DNA of 64,000 bases from contig OX442314.1 in the NCBI GenBank assembly GCA_949358305.1, positions 66,658,429 through 66,722,428 on the forward strand. Direction: 5' to 3'. The notes beneath the pieces were generated by a model that did not search any database, was not told the origin of the DNA, and saw only the letters and a list, made by a program, of their open reading frames with translations. Source of the DNA: Strigamia acuminata. Taxonomy: Eukaryota > Arthropoda > Chilopoda > Geophilomorpha > Linotaeniidae. This document shows positions 18,963 through 30,991 of this stretch, in pieces. The position numbers were made by a program, and so were the translations under genes. The first letter of the stretch is position 1, and each line of letters starts with the position of its first letter.

Positions 18963-21123
18963 TTTCGGCCACAGAATTCATTTCTGGGGAGTAGGGGTTT
19001 GTTTGGATGCACTTCAGCCCAATAGAAGCTGCATAGTCATCCCACTTTTTCGACACAAACTCCCCGCCGTTGTCTGTCTTGATGCATTTGACCTTTTTCC
19101 CGGTACTGCGCTCAACTTCTGTCTGCCACCGTTTGAAGCGCTCAAATGTATCCAGCTTATTCTTGATAATTTCCACCCACATGAAACGCGAATAATCGTC
19201 CACGATTATCAAGTAATAGCTGGCCCCTCCCAAAGATTTAAAAGGCTGAGGGCCCCACAGATCCATGTGGATTGCTTCCAAAATTCCCTTTGTAGAAATT
19301 TCTGGGATTGGGGAAAAGGTTGCCCTAGTGCTCTTTGCCTTCGAACACGCGTCGCAAGGCGAAAGTTCTTTATCGGAGAGTTTAACTCCGAAAATGTCAG
19401 GTGAAACTTCCATTTTCGCAATCCCACTTGCATTAAAATGGCCCATTCTGGAGTGCCAAACATCCATTGGCTGTGGTTTCACTTTGATCTTTTCAACTTT
19501 TCCCCCATTCGAAACATTTTGCCCGTTAGTATCCTTTAAATCGCTTTTCTTGAGATTTGACGCATTTACTAGCGCATTTACGCTCACTTGCTGCTTCGCT
19601 GCAGTCTGCACTGCGCCACTCAATGTGTTTAGTAATGCTGCCTTAAAATCTACAGTTTTTAGTAAAGGATTAATGACACTTTCACTTTTTACAACATTTT
19701 TGACCGAATTTCCACCCACCGCTGCACTCTGTTGCGCAGAAGGTGCAGCTGTGTTCACAATATTAGCCTCTAGTTTGCAGTTAACCTTGTACATCCGGTC
19801 ATTTGTTCTATCTGCAACAAGAAAAGGCTCACTAATTCGGTCTTTAAACATAGTCAACTTTCCATTTTTGATAAAAGTTGTGAAACCAGCTTCATCTGTC
19901 CGGCCCAGCGATAAGAGATTCTTCTTAAAATTTGGCGCAAAATAAACATTTTGGAGTGTGATTTCCCTACATCTGCCTGCATAACAAGATGTGATCAACA
20001 CGTTTCCAATGCCCTCAATTCTAGACTTCCCTTCCCCCTGCTGGACACTATAGCCGGACAGTGGCTTGAAGGTCACGAACCAACTTCTATTAAATGAGAA
20101 GTGATCTGTTGCACCGGTATCTATGTACCAGTGCGGATCAAAGTCGCAATGCGACATCAAAGACAATGGTGGCGACAAGGTGACTTCCCCTTCAGTTTGA
20201 TGAACTGCCGCTGAAAACATTGTCAATGGTTCATCAAAAATGTCAACTTGTCCTAAATTAGCCTTTTTGGTCTTTCCACCACGGCCACGTCCTCGTGCAG
20301 AGCCTTTTGCAAGCTGTGCAGAGGTGCCACCTCGTTGGCTTTGCATACTCGCTTGTTGTTTGGGCGGTGACGGGCACTCTCTCGCAAAGTGACCAGTGCC
20401 GCCACAGGAAAAACAAGTTCGAGGTGTAAATGGCTGATTTCCGCCTTTTCCACGTTGGAATCGCCCTTTCCCGAAGAATGCACCTGCATTATCAGTGGAA
20501 TCCTGTGTACGCATGCCATAGGAGTCTGAAGCTTCAAACAACCGATTGTACTCTCCTAATAATCGGTCTTTCACTTTTGCAGTGGTGAAGTCCAAATCAT
20601 CCCAGTGGTACATTATTTGTTTTATAGTCTCATAAGTTGTGGGGAGGAAATCCATATATTGGAATGCGATTTCCTCATCCGTCGGAATAACTTTGACGTT
20701 CGCGAGTTCTGCGACTTTTCGGTCGACACGGGCCAAAAAACACATCATCTCCTCATTGTCCATTAGATGCATTTGCAGGAACTCGCGCCTCAATCTGCCC
20801 TTCCGGGCGCGTGTGGTGGGCTGGTAAGCATCCCGGATTGCTTCCCACGCTCCTTTAGAAGTATCCTTGGCAACGGCCACGAGCTGTTGCGCTTCTTCGC
20901 AACTCAAGCATATCGTGGACCACGCCCGCTTCTCACGCACTTTGAAATCCCGTTTCTCCTTCGCTGTGGCGGTTGCGGCGGGCGCAGTCTCGTCGCCCGT
21001 CACGTGGTCCCACACGCCTTGCTGGGATAACAATAATTTTACACCAATCGCCCATTGGGCATAATTCGTCCCGTTCAGTTTTTTAATCGACTTATAATCG
21101 TCGTATTTCTCCTCTGACGCCAT
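18963..21123 (-). CDS. Copia-A gag-pol, N-terminal half (gag, protease, integrase front)
   Basis: From MASEEKYDDYKSIKKL the frame covers gag (NYAQWAIGVKLLL; AYQPTTRARKGRLRREF), one CCHC knuckle (CFSCGGTGHFAREC), the protease (WYIDTGATDHFSF), a long linker, the HHCC integrase zinc domain (HSRMGHFNASG ... CDACSKAKS) and the integrase core with IHMDLWG and IKTDNGGEF. The last native codon is Glu720 of NSVAE, the catalytic Glu, whose codon lies in the duplicated target bases. After this the frame reads 15 codons into the Copia-B LTR before stopping at 18916. It therefore encodes a truncated polyprotein ending in LTR-derived residues. Relation to Copia-B is clear but distant (different family). 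Confidence 0.93.
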
Positions 21124-22200
21124 ATCTAGTCGATTCGTTGCGGAGATTGCACTTTTTCACAAAATAAATCGTCGCACACACCAAATGGAGCACAAAACAC
21201 ACTTTTTACGCTTTCACAAATGGCGTAAACCCCCAAAAGGTTTAGGCGAAAATTATACAGTCTCCCTTGGACAAATCTCACTAAGTGAGATGCAAAACTT
21301 TACGTAGTATCTCCCGAGTTCCGACCGGACTCCTAGGACCGCGGGACACTCGGTGGCCAGAGAAAGCCTACGCAAAAATACAATTCCACTACGCGACTGC
21401 GTAAAGGGTGGAAAGGATACTACAAGACCCCCAAACAAAACCTTAAACTTATTAACAAGGAATTTCGACAACTTAAAACTAAATAATAGTTGGCAAGATG
21501 AAAATCCGTTGTTTTGCGGGTTGGTTCGCGTCGCAAAAATTCCCTCGTTGATCCCACGTCGTGAAATCGATGCACGTCGACTCAACGTGCTCGTCCGCAC
21601 CTTCGTAGGATGTGCTCCGTGCACAAAACCTCGGGAAAATGCCAGCGCGTACGTTTAACCCGCTAACTGGTCTTCTGGTCGAATGCCTGCGCGTATGTTT
21701 AACCCGCTAACAGGACTTCTCTCCTCAAATGGAAATAAACACGTCGTTGTTCGCCTGGTTTGACGAAAATGGCCGCCGTCGAAGAATTCGCTTCGGACGA
21801 CGACTTCCGTCGTTTCCCACGGCGAATCGATCCAAAACGATCCAAAAACGACGTCGATTCGACGTATTCTCGCGTCGAATCACAATGAGAGCGTGTGTCA
21901 ACCCGTACACACAATTCTCAGCTGGCTTCACGGTTCGTCGCGATGAAACCAAAACAAAATGGCGCCCGCAGAAGAAAATCTTCTTTATATTGAGCAATGT
22001 GCTTATTTCGCACAGAATTTCGACAATTCTTACACTGTTCGGCCCAGAAATGCTTCCGCAAACGTCCGCACACGTTGTCAGCTTCACAAACTCCTCGAAT
22101 CCGCTGATACGTCTTTGCGACGATACCGACGAATCCACGATGTCCGTTTCGTCCCGAAACTTGCCGCAAACGTATCACAAACGGTTGGCCGCGTCGTCAA
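21124..22200 (-). promoter_or_regulatory. Copia-A untranslated leader
   Basis: About 1.08 kb between primer site and gag. It includes the counterpart of the conserved Copia leader hairpin (21384-21413, stem TTCCAC/GTGGAA), preceded in element sense by a pyrimidine/GT-rich tract ending in TTGTAG, a possible splice acceptor. Overlapping frames of 80-167 codons on both strands have no family features. Confidence 0.55.
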
Positions 22201-22216
22201 CCATCCTCTGCTACCA
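22201..22216 (-). other. Copia-A primer binding site (initiator Met tRNA)
   Basis: The plus strand reads CCATCCTCTGCTACCA, identical to the 3' end of animal initiator methionyl tRNA, so in element sense it is the complementary primer site. It is separated from the LTR by two bases. This is the longest match of the three Copia elements. Confidence 0.9.
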
Positions 22217-22218
22217 TA

Positions 22219-22685
22219 TGATAGGCTTGTAGGCGCCGGACATCGAAGGAAAAGAGCTAAGACTCGAATTAACGGGTGCGGGAACTCGCATCATGCGACC
22301 GCCATGTTTATTCATCGTGATGAGAAGGAAGAATATAACAGCGCACCTCTTTCGAGGCTACAAAGCTTAAAGTAGAACAAATCATTGTTAACAAGTAATG
22401 ATTTGTCCTTTACATAACAAAAGTAAAGTAAACCCGGCATAAACAATAGATAATGTAAACAAAGGCCATGAGAAACTAAAAGATAAGCGCTCATATTAGA
22501 GCAGATGACATATGGGCATGTCATTGCTAATAAGCACATTGGTTGGGGCACTTAGCACAGGAACGAGGGTTTAAAAGTCAATATCAACCAATGTAACATG
22601 GAAACAGAATTGCAATGACACACACGTTGCATTTAACCGGAAACATGCAACCGATAAGATCAAACAGTTGGGCATTTTTCTAACA
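22219..22685 (-). repeat. Copia-A 5' LTR
   Basis: 467 bp, one visible difference from 9072-9538. The hairpin copy is at 22375-22408. Confidence 0.95.
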
Positions 22686-22871
22686 GAAATAACAGTAAAT
22701 TAAAATGTAATATCAACACAAAAGACACTAAAATTACTGAAAACACTAAAAAATGTTTTAATGAGATAAAAACCTGAAAAGCAATAAATGAAAATATTAG
22801 GCAAAAATTCCACTACACTATGAATATTTATTATGACAGAAAACACAGTAATAAATGCAATTTCTAAAATA

Positions 22872-22891
22872 CTTCCACGTTGTTTGCAACA
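22872..22891. repeat. Left inverted-repeat edge of the satellite array
   Basis: CTTCCACGTTGTTTGCAACA ends exactly where the first satellite monomer starts. Its complement, TGTTGCAAACAACGTGGAAG, resembles TGTTGCAAGACAGCGTAGA at the array's right end (61174 onward): 8 exact bases, then a similar stretch with one insertion. The stretch 22691-22871 between Copia-A and this edge is AT-rich with no gene. Confidence 0.45.
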
Positions 22892-25800
22892 CCTTCTACT
22901 AAGGTTTAAACACTATTTCTGAACATTCAGAGACATTGGTCTTGTGGTGTTTGTGCTAAGTCAACTGTGATGAGATCAAAAGTCTATTCTCCCAAATCAT
23001 TGGTTGGATGTTTCTAAAACTTACATTGGAGCCTTCTACTAAGGTTTAAACACTATTTCTGAACATTCAAAGACATTGGTCTTGTGGTGTTTGTGCTAAG
23101 TCAACTGTGATGTGAAATAAGCTCAAAATTTTTTTTTCAAAATTTATTGCTTGGGTGTTGCTAAAACTTATATTGAAGGCTTCTACTAAGGTTTAAACAC
23201 TATTTCTGAACATTCGGAGACATTGGTCTTGTGGTGTTTGTGCTAAGTCAACTGTGATGAGATCAAAAGTCTATTCTCCCAAATCATTGCTTGGATGTTG
23301 CTAAAACTTACATTGAAGGCTTCTACTAAGGTTTAAATACTATTTCTGAACGTTCAGAGACATTGGTCTTGTGGTGTTTGTGCTAAGTCAACTGTGATGA
23401 GATCAAAAGTCTATTCAACCAAATCATCGCTTGGATGTTGCTAAAACTTACATTGAAGGCTTCTACTAAGGTTTAAACACTATTTCTGAACATTCAGAGA
23501 CATTGGTCTTGTGGTGTTTGTGCTAAGTCAACTGTGATGAGATCAAAAGTCTATTCTCCCAAATCATCGGTTGGATGTTTCTAAAACTTACATTGGAGCC
23601 TTCTACTAAGGTTTAAACACTATTTCTGAACATTCAGAGACATTGGTCTTGTGGTGTTTGTGCTAAGTCAACTGTGATGAGATCAAAAGTCTATTCTCCC
23701 AAATCATTGGTTGGATGTTTCTAAAACTTACATTGGAGCCTTCTACTAGGGTTTAAACACTATTTCTGAACATTCAGAGACATTGGTCTTGTGGTGTTTG
23801 TGCTAAGTCAACTGTGATGAGATCAAAAGTCTATTCTCCCAAATCATCGGTTGGATGTTTCTAAAACTTACATTGGAGCCTTCTACTAAGGTTTAAACAC
23901 TATTTCTGAACATTCAGAGACATTGGTCTTGTGGTGTTTGTGCTAAGTCAACTGTGATGAGATCAAAAGTCTATTCTCCCAAATCATTGGTTGGATGTTT
24001 CTAAAACTTACATTGGAGCCTTCTACTAAGGTTTAAACACTATTTCTGAACATTCAGAGACATTGGTCTTGTGGTGTTTGTGCTAAGTCAACTGTGATGT
24101 GAAAGAAGCTCAAAATTTTTTTTTCAAAATTTATTGCTTGGGTGTTGCTAAAACTTATATTGAAGGCTTCTACTAAGGTTTAAACACTATTTCTGAACAT
24201 TCAGAGACATTGGTCTTGTGGTGTTTGTGCTAAGTCAACTGCGATGTGAAATGAGCTCAAAATTTTTTTTTCAAAATTTATTGCTTGGGTGTTGCTAAAA
24301 CTTATATTGAAGGCTTCTACTAAGGTTTAAACACTATTTCTGAACATTCAGAGACATTGGACTTGTGGTGTTTGTGCTAAGTCAACTGTGATGAGATCAA
24401 AAGTCTATTCTCCCAAATCATCGGTTGGATGTTTCTAAAACTTACATTGGAGCCTTCTACTAAGGTTTAAACACTATTTCTGAACATTCAGAGACATTGG
24501 TCTTGTGGTGTTTGTGCTAAGTCAACTGTGATGAGATCAAAAGTCTATTCTCCCAAATCATTGGTTGGATGTTTCTAAAACTTACATTGGAGCCTTCTAC
24601 TAAGGTTTAAACACTATTTCTGAACATTCAGAGACATTGGTCTTGTGGTGTTTGTGCTAAGTCAACTGTGATGAGATCAAAAGTCTATTCTCCCAAATCA
24701 TCGGTTGAATGTTTCTAAAACTTACATTGGAGCCTTCTACTAAGGTTTAAACACTATTTCTGAACATTCAGAGACATTGGTCTTGTGGTGTTTGTGCTAA
24801 GTCAACTGTGATGAGATCAAAAGTCTATTCTCCCAAATCATCGGTTGGATGTTTCTAAAACTTACATTGGAGCCTTCTACTAAGGTTTAAACACTATTTC
24901 TAAACATTCAGAGACATTATTCTTGTGGTGTTTGTGCTAAGTCAACTGCGATGTGAAATATGCTCAAAATTTTTTTTTCAAAATTTATTGCTTGGGTGTT
25001 GCTAAAACTTATATTGAAGGCTTCTACTAAGGTTTAAAAACTATTTCTAAACATTCAGAGACATTGGACTTGTGGTGTTTGTGCTACGTCAACTGTGATG
25101 AGATCAAAAGTCTATTCTCCCAAATCATTGGTTGGATGTTTCTAAAACTTACATTGGAGCCTTCTACTAAGGTTTAAACACTATTTCTGAACATTCAGAG
25201 ACATTGGTCTTGTGGTGTTTGTGCTAAGTCAACTGTGATGAGATCAAAAGTCTATTCTCCCAAATCATCGGTTGAATGTTTCTAAAACTTACATTGGAGC
25301 CTTCTACTAAGGTTTAAACACTATTTCTGAACATTCAGAGACATTGGTCTTGTGGTGTTTGTGCTAAGTCAACTGTGATGAGATCAAAAGTCTATTCTCC
25401 CAAATCATCGGTTGGATGTTTCTAAAACTTACATTGGAGCCTTCTACTAAGGTTTAAACACTATTTCTAAACATTCAGAGACATTATTCTTGTGGTGTTT
25501 GTGCTAAGTCAACTGCGATGTGAAATATGCTCAAAATTTTTTTTTCAAAATTTATTGCTTGGGTGTTGCTAAAACTTATATTGAAGGCTTCTACTAAGGT
25601 TTAAAAACTATTTCTAAACATTCAGAGACATTGGACTTGTGGTGTTTGTGCTACGTCAACTGTGATGAGATCAAAAGTCTATTCTCCCAAATCATTGGTT
25701 GGATGTTTCTAAAACTTACATTGGAGCCTTCTACTAAGGTTTAAACACTATTTCTGAACATTCAGAGACATTGGTCTTGTGGTGTTTGTGCTAAATCAAC

Positions 25801-28800
25801 TGTGATGAGATCAAAAGTTTATTCTCCCAAATCATCGGTTGGATGTTTCTAAAACTTACATTGGAGCCTTCTACTAAGGTTTAAACACTATTTCTGAACA
25901 TTCAGAGACATTGGTCTTGTGGTGTTTGTGCTAAGTCAACTGTGATGAGATCAAAAGTCTATTCTCCCAAATCATTGGTTGGATGTTTTTAAAACTTACA
26001 TTGGAGCCTTCTACTAAGGTTTAAACACTATTTCTGAACATTCAGAGACATTGGTCTTGTGGTGTTTGTGCTAAGTCAACTGTGATGAGATCAAAAGTCT
26101 ATTCTCCCAAATCATCGGTTGGATGTTTCTAAAACTTACATTGGAGCCTTCTACTAAGGTTTAAACACTATTTCTAAACATTCAGAGACATTGGTCTTGT
26201 GGTGTTTGTGCTAAGTCAACTGCGATGTGAAATATGCTCAAAATTTTTTTTTCAAAATTTATTGCTTGGGTGTTGCTAAAACTTATATTGAAGGCTTCTA
26301 CTAAGGTTTAAAAACTATTTCTAAACATTCAGAGACATTGGACTTGTGGTGTTTGTGCTAAGTCAGCTGTGATGAGATCAAAAGTCTATTCTCCCAAATC
26401 ATTGGTTGGATGTTTCGAAAACTTACATTGGAGCCTTCTACTAAGGTTTAAACACTATTTCTGAACATTCAGAGACATTGGTCTTGTGGTGTTTGTGCTA
26501 AGTCAACTGTGATAAGATCAAAAGTTTATTCTCCCAAATCATCGGTTGGATGTTTCTAAAACTTACATTGGAGCCTTCTACTAAGGTTTAAACACTATTT
26601 CTGCACATTCAGAGACATTGGTCTTGTGGTGTTTGTGCTAAGTCAACTGTGATGAGATCAAAAGTCTATTCTCCCAAATCATTGGTTGGATGTTTCTAAA
26701 ACTTACATTGGAGCCTTCTACTAAGGTTTAAACACTATTTCTGAACATTCAGAGACATTGGTCTTGTGGTGTTTGTGCTAAGTCAACTGTGATGAGATCA
26801 AAAGTCTATTCTCCCAAATCATTGGTTGGATGTTTCTAAAACTTACATTGGAGCCTTCTACTAAGGTTTAAACACTATTTCTGAACATTCAGAGACATTG
26901 GTCTTGTGGTGTTTGTGCTAAGTCAACTGTGATGAGATCAAAAGTCTATTCTCCCAAATCATCGGTTGAATGTTTCTAAAACTTACATTGGAGCCTTCTA
27001 CTAAAGTTTAAACACTATTTCTGAACATTCAGAGACATTGGTCTTGTGGTGTTTGTGCTAAGTCAACTGTGATGAGATCAAAAGTCTATTCTCCCAAATC
27101 ATTGGTTGGATGTTTCTAAAACTTACATTGGAGCCTTCTACTAAGGTTTAAACACTATTTCTGAACATTCAGAGACATTGGTCTTGTGGTGTTTGTGCTA
27201 AGTCAACTGTGATGAGATCAAAAGTCTATTCTCCCAAATCATCGGTTGGATGTTTCTAAAACTTACATTGGAGCCTTCTACTAAGGTTTAAACACTATTT
27301 CTAAACATTCAGAGACATTGGTCTTGTGGTGTTTGTGCTAAGTCAACTGCGATGTGAAATATGCTCAAAATTTTTTTTTCAAAATTTATTGCTTGGGTGT
27401 TGCTAAAACTTATATTGAAGGCTTCTACTAAGGTTTAAAAACTATTTCTAAACATTCAGAGACATTGGACTTGTGGTGTTTGTGCTACGTCAACTGTGAT
27501 GAGATCAAAAGTCTATTCTCCCAAATCATTGGTTGGATGTTTCTAAAACTTACATTGGAGCCTTCTACTAAGGTTTAAACACTATTTCTGAACATTCAGA
27601 GACATTGGTCTTGTGGTGTTTGTGCTAAATCAACTGTGATGAGATCAAAAGTTTATTCTCCCAAATCATCGGTTGGATGTTTCTAAAACTTACATTGGAG
27701 CCTTCTACTAAGGTTTAAACACTATTTCTGAACATTCAGAGACATTGGTCTTGTGGTGTTTGTGCTAAGTCAACTGTGATGAGATCAAAAGTCTATTCTC
27801 CCAAATCATTGGTTGGATGTTTTTAAAACTTACATTGGAGCCTTCTACTAAGGTTTAAACACTATTTCTGAACATTCAGAGACATTGGTCTTGTGGTGTT
27901 TGTGCTAAGTCAACTGTGATGAGATCAAAAGTCTATTCTCCCAAATCATCGGTTGGATGTTTCTAAAACTTACATTGGAGCCTTCTACTAAGGTTTAAAC
28001 ACTATTTCTAAACATTCAGAGACATTGGTCTTGTGGTGTTTGTGCTAAGTCAACTGCGATGTGAAATATGCTCAAAATTTTTTTTTCAAAATTTATTGCT
28101 TGGGTGTTGCTAAAACTTATATTGAAGGCTTCTACTAAGGTTTAAAAACTATTTCTAAACATTCAGAGACATTGGACTTGTGGTGTTTGTGCTAAGTCAG
28201 CTGTGATGAGATCAAAAGTCTATTCTCCCAAATCATTGGTTGGATGTTTCGAAAACTTACATTGGAGCCTTCTACTAAGGTTTAAACACTATTTCTGAAC
28301 ATTCAGAGACATTGGTCTTGTGGTGTTTGTGCTAAGTCAACTGTGATAAGATCAAAAGTTTATTCTCCCAAATCATCGGTTGGATGTTTCTAAAACTTAC
28401 ATTGGAGCCTTCTACTAAGGTTTAAACACTATTTCTGCACATTCAGAGACATTGGTCTTGTGGTGTTTGTGCTAAGTCAACTGTGATGAGATCAAAAGTC
28501 TATTCTCCCAAATCATTGGTTGGATGTTTCTAAAACTTACATTGGAGCCTTCTACTAAGGTTTAAACACTATTTCTGAACATTCAGAGACATTGGTCTTG
28601 TGGTGTTTGTGCTAAGTCAACTGTGATGAGATCAAAAGTCTATTCTCCCAAATCATTGGTTGGATGTTTCTAAAACTTACATTGGAGCCTTCTACTAAGG
28701 TTTAAACACTATTTCTGAACATTCAGAGACATTGGTCTTGTGGTGTTTGTGCTAAGTCAACTGTGATGAGATCAAAAGTCTATTCTCCCAAATCATCGGT

Positions 28801-29935
28801 TGAATGTTTCTAAAACTTACATTGGAGCCTTCTACTAAAGTTTAAACACTATTTCTGAACATTCAGAGACATTGGTCTTGTGGTGTTTGTGCTAAGTCAA
28901 CTGTGATGAGATCAAAAGTCTATTCTCCCAAATCATTGGTTGGATGTTTCTAAAACTTACATTGGAGCCTTCTACTAAGGTTTAAACACTATTTCTGAAC
29001 ATTCAGAGACATTGGTCTTGTGGTGTTTGTGCTAAGTCAACTGTGATGAGATCAAAAGTCTATTCTCCCAAATCATCGGTTGGATGTTTCTAAAACTTAC
29101 ATTGGAGCCTTCTACTAAGGTTTAAACACTATTTCTAAACATTCAGAGACATTGGTCTTGTGGTGTTTGTGCTAAGTCAACTGCGATGTGAAATATGCTC
29201 AAAATTTTTTTTTCAAAATTTATTGCTTGGGTGTTGCTAAAACTTATATTGAAGGCTTCTACTAAGGTTTAAAAACTATTTCTAAACATTCAGAGACATT
29301 GGACTTGTGGTGTTTGTGCTAAGTCAACTGTGATGAGATCAAAAGTCTATTCTCCCAAATCATTGGTTGGATGTTTCTAAAACTTACATTGGAGCCTTCT
29401 ACTAAGGTTTAAACACTATTTCTGAACATTCAGAGACATTGGTCTTGTGGTGTTTGTGCTAAGTCAACTGTGATGAGATCAAAAGTTTATTCTCCCAAAT
29501 CATCGGTTGGATGTTTCTAAAACTTACATTGGAGCCTTCTACTAAGGTTTAAACACTATTTCTGAACATTCAGAGACATTGGTCTTGTGGTGTTTGTGCT
29601 AAGTCAACTGTGATGAGATCAAAAGTCTATTCTCCCAAATCATTGGTTGGATGTTTCTAAAACTTACATTGGAGCCTTCTACTAAGGTTTAAACACTATT
29701 TCTGAACATTCAGAGACATTGGTCTTGTGGTGTTTGTGCTAAGTCAACTGTGATGAGATCAAAAGTCTATTCTCCCAAATCATCGGTTGAATGTTTCTAA
29801 AACTTACATTGGAGCCTTCTACTAAAGTTTAAACACTATTTCTGAACATTCAGAGACATTGGTCTTGTGGTGTTTGTGCTAAGTCAACTGTGATGAGATC
29901 AAAAGTTTATTCTCCCAAATCATTGGTTGGATGTT
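22892..29935. repeat. Satellite array, 140/147-bp monomers with 1,834-bp higher-order repeat
   Basis: About 50 monomers. Type A (140 bp) runs from CTTCTACTAAGGTTTAAACA to ACTTACATTGGAGC and carries GAGATCAAAAGTCTATTCTC. Type B (~147 bp) has instead TCAAAATTTTTTTTTCAAAA. Diagnostic variants recur at a fixed distance: CTGCACATTC at 26601 and again at 28435 (1,834 bp apart), and the variants TTTCGAAAAC, CTAAAGTTTAA and ATGTTTTTAAAAC show the same spacing. Thirteen monomers (eleven A, two B) give 1,834 bp. The array is continuous with 60122-61173 apart from the LTR element inserted between. No transcript signals are seen. Confidence 0.96.
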
Positions 29936-30528
29936 TGTGACTGCTATGGTCTCTTCTAGTGTAGTCAGGGGACTGAGAACACTTGGTAGGGACGCATACT
30001 TCACGTAAATGACGGAGACTTCCCACAATATTGGTTGGTTGGCCTTTATTGCGTTGTCTAGGGGTATGGGGAAACCCGTCACCCGCTGCAGAGGTGCCAC
30101 GAAGGCACACCGCACCGGCAACCGACCCGCCACACACTGGGTGGGAACCCAATGCGTGGCGTGGTCGGTTCGACTTAACATTCGTGTCGTACTTACCTAC
30201 GACCCACGCGTCCACTCATGGAGGCTGTATAACGGTGGGAGCCGTCATACTGAGTATCATCGTGGTGAATGGTGAGGAGTATAGAGTCAAACCGGGACAC
30301 TGCTTGTCCCTCCCAGATGAACACCTTCTCCTCTCGGGGAGCTGCTGCAGGCACGTCCTTCTCAGGCCGTGTCCCACACTCAACTCTCTCACAACACTGC
30401 CTCCTCACCACACCACTCCACTCCCTCCTCCCCGGGCTAGGTCAACTACCCACGTAGGGGTTGACCTTTGGGGCCGCACGGTGGTGTGTGGCAGTGCCGC
30501 AGGTCACCTAGGTGGCCTGGCGGTCACA
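29936..30528 (-). repeat. Composite element 3' LTR
   Basis: 593 bp. On the minus strand it carries AATAAA (30045-30050) and a strong splice-donor match GTAG|GTAAGTA (complement at 30190-30199). Frames that cross it on either strand recur unchanged in the other LTR and are not taken as genes. Confidence 0.92.
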
Positions 30529-30551
30529 TCTCCCCCCCCCCAAGAAAAGGT
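30529..30551 (-). other. Polypurine tract of composite element
   Basis: TCTCCCCCCCCCCC followed by AAGAAAAGG on the plus strand. In element sense this is a purine run ending GGGGGGGGGGGAGA directly before the LTR's TGTGAC. It fixes the element's orientation. Confidence 0.75.
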
Positions 30552-30991
30552 AGGTCTAAGGGGCCACACACAACACCGACGGGGACACGCAAGTCGAGGC
30601 GGACACAACAACGAAGTCAGTCGAAGACCACAACTTGTCGGGTTACCGGCGCCGACCTTCGGTGCTGGTGGACCGAAAACCACCGCACCGTCGGTCAACG
30701 ATGTCTGCAGCATTGGGCGACAGGAATCACCTCGCCCTAGACTGGCCGAAAACAAAACAAACTATTAATGCAATACAATGTAAAAAATAATTCACCGGGC
30801 CTGAACGTAACAAGCCCGGGACGAAATCATAAATAAACAAAAAAAAATTTAAAAAAAAAACGAAAAATAAATATGGTAAACAAAACAAGGATGGGAGAGG
30901 TTGGTCAAGCCTCTCATAAAATAATTGAACTAAAGCTATACGTTAAACAAACATGAAAATGATAAAAAAGAAAAAAAAAGGAAATAATATA
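30552..30991 (-). other. 3' region of composite element, non-coding
   Basis: No gene is recognised. A CCGGGC...GCCCGG hairpin lies at 30795-30819, and GAGAGG...CCTCTC near 30894-30918, followed by A-rich sequence (T-rich in element sense). It could be the element's 3' untranslated region. Confidence 0.5.

Larger units (their letters stand above)
9072..22685 (-). mobile_element. Copia-A: complete minus-strand Copia element, split by Copia-B
   Basis: Two 467-bp LTRs (9072-9538 and 22219-22685) enclose gag-pol on the minus strand, and the 5-bp sequence GAAAT flanks the element at 9067-9071 and 22686-22690. In element orientation the LTR begins TGTTAGAAAA and ends CCTATCA. The LTRs differ at one position that I can see (G/A in GAGCTGAGACT/GAGCTAAGACT), so the insertion is young. 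The primer site and polypurine tract (AAAGGGGGATT complemented at 9539-9549) are in place. Copia-B (12073-18962) interrupts the integrase region; leaving it out, the coding halves align continuously with the Copia-B and Copia-C proteins, with no other damage noticed. Confidence 0.95.

Noticed and set aside
22892-29935. CRISPR-like regular array
   Set aside because: Units are full 140/147-bp monomers without unique spacers and the context is eukaryotic; it is a satellite.
30031-30768. 245-codon plus frame and several overlapping frames
   Set aside because: Most of it is the 593-bp LTR, found again at 59529-60121, and it is read on the strand opposite to the element.
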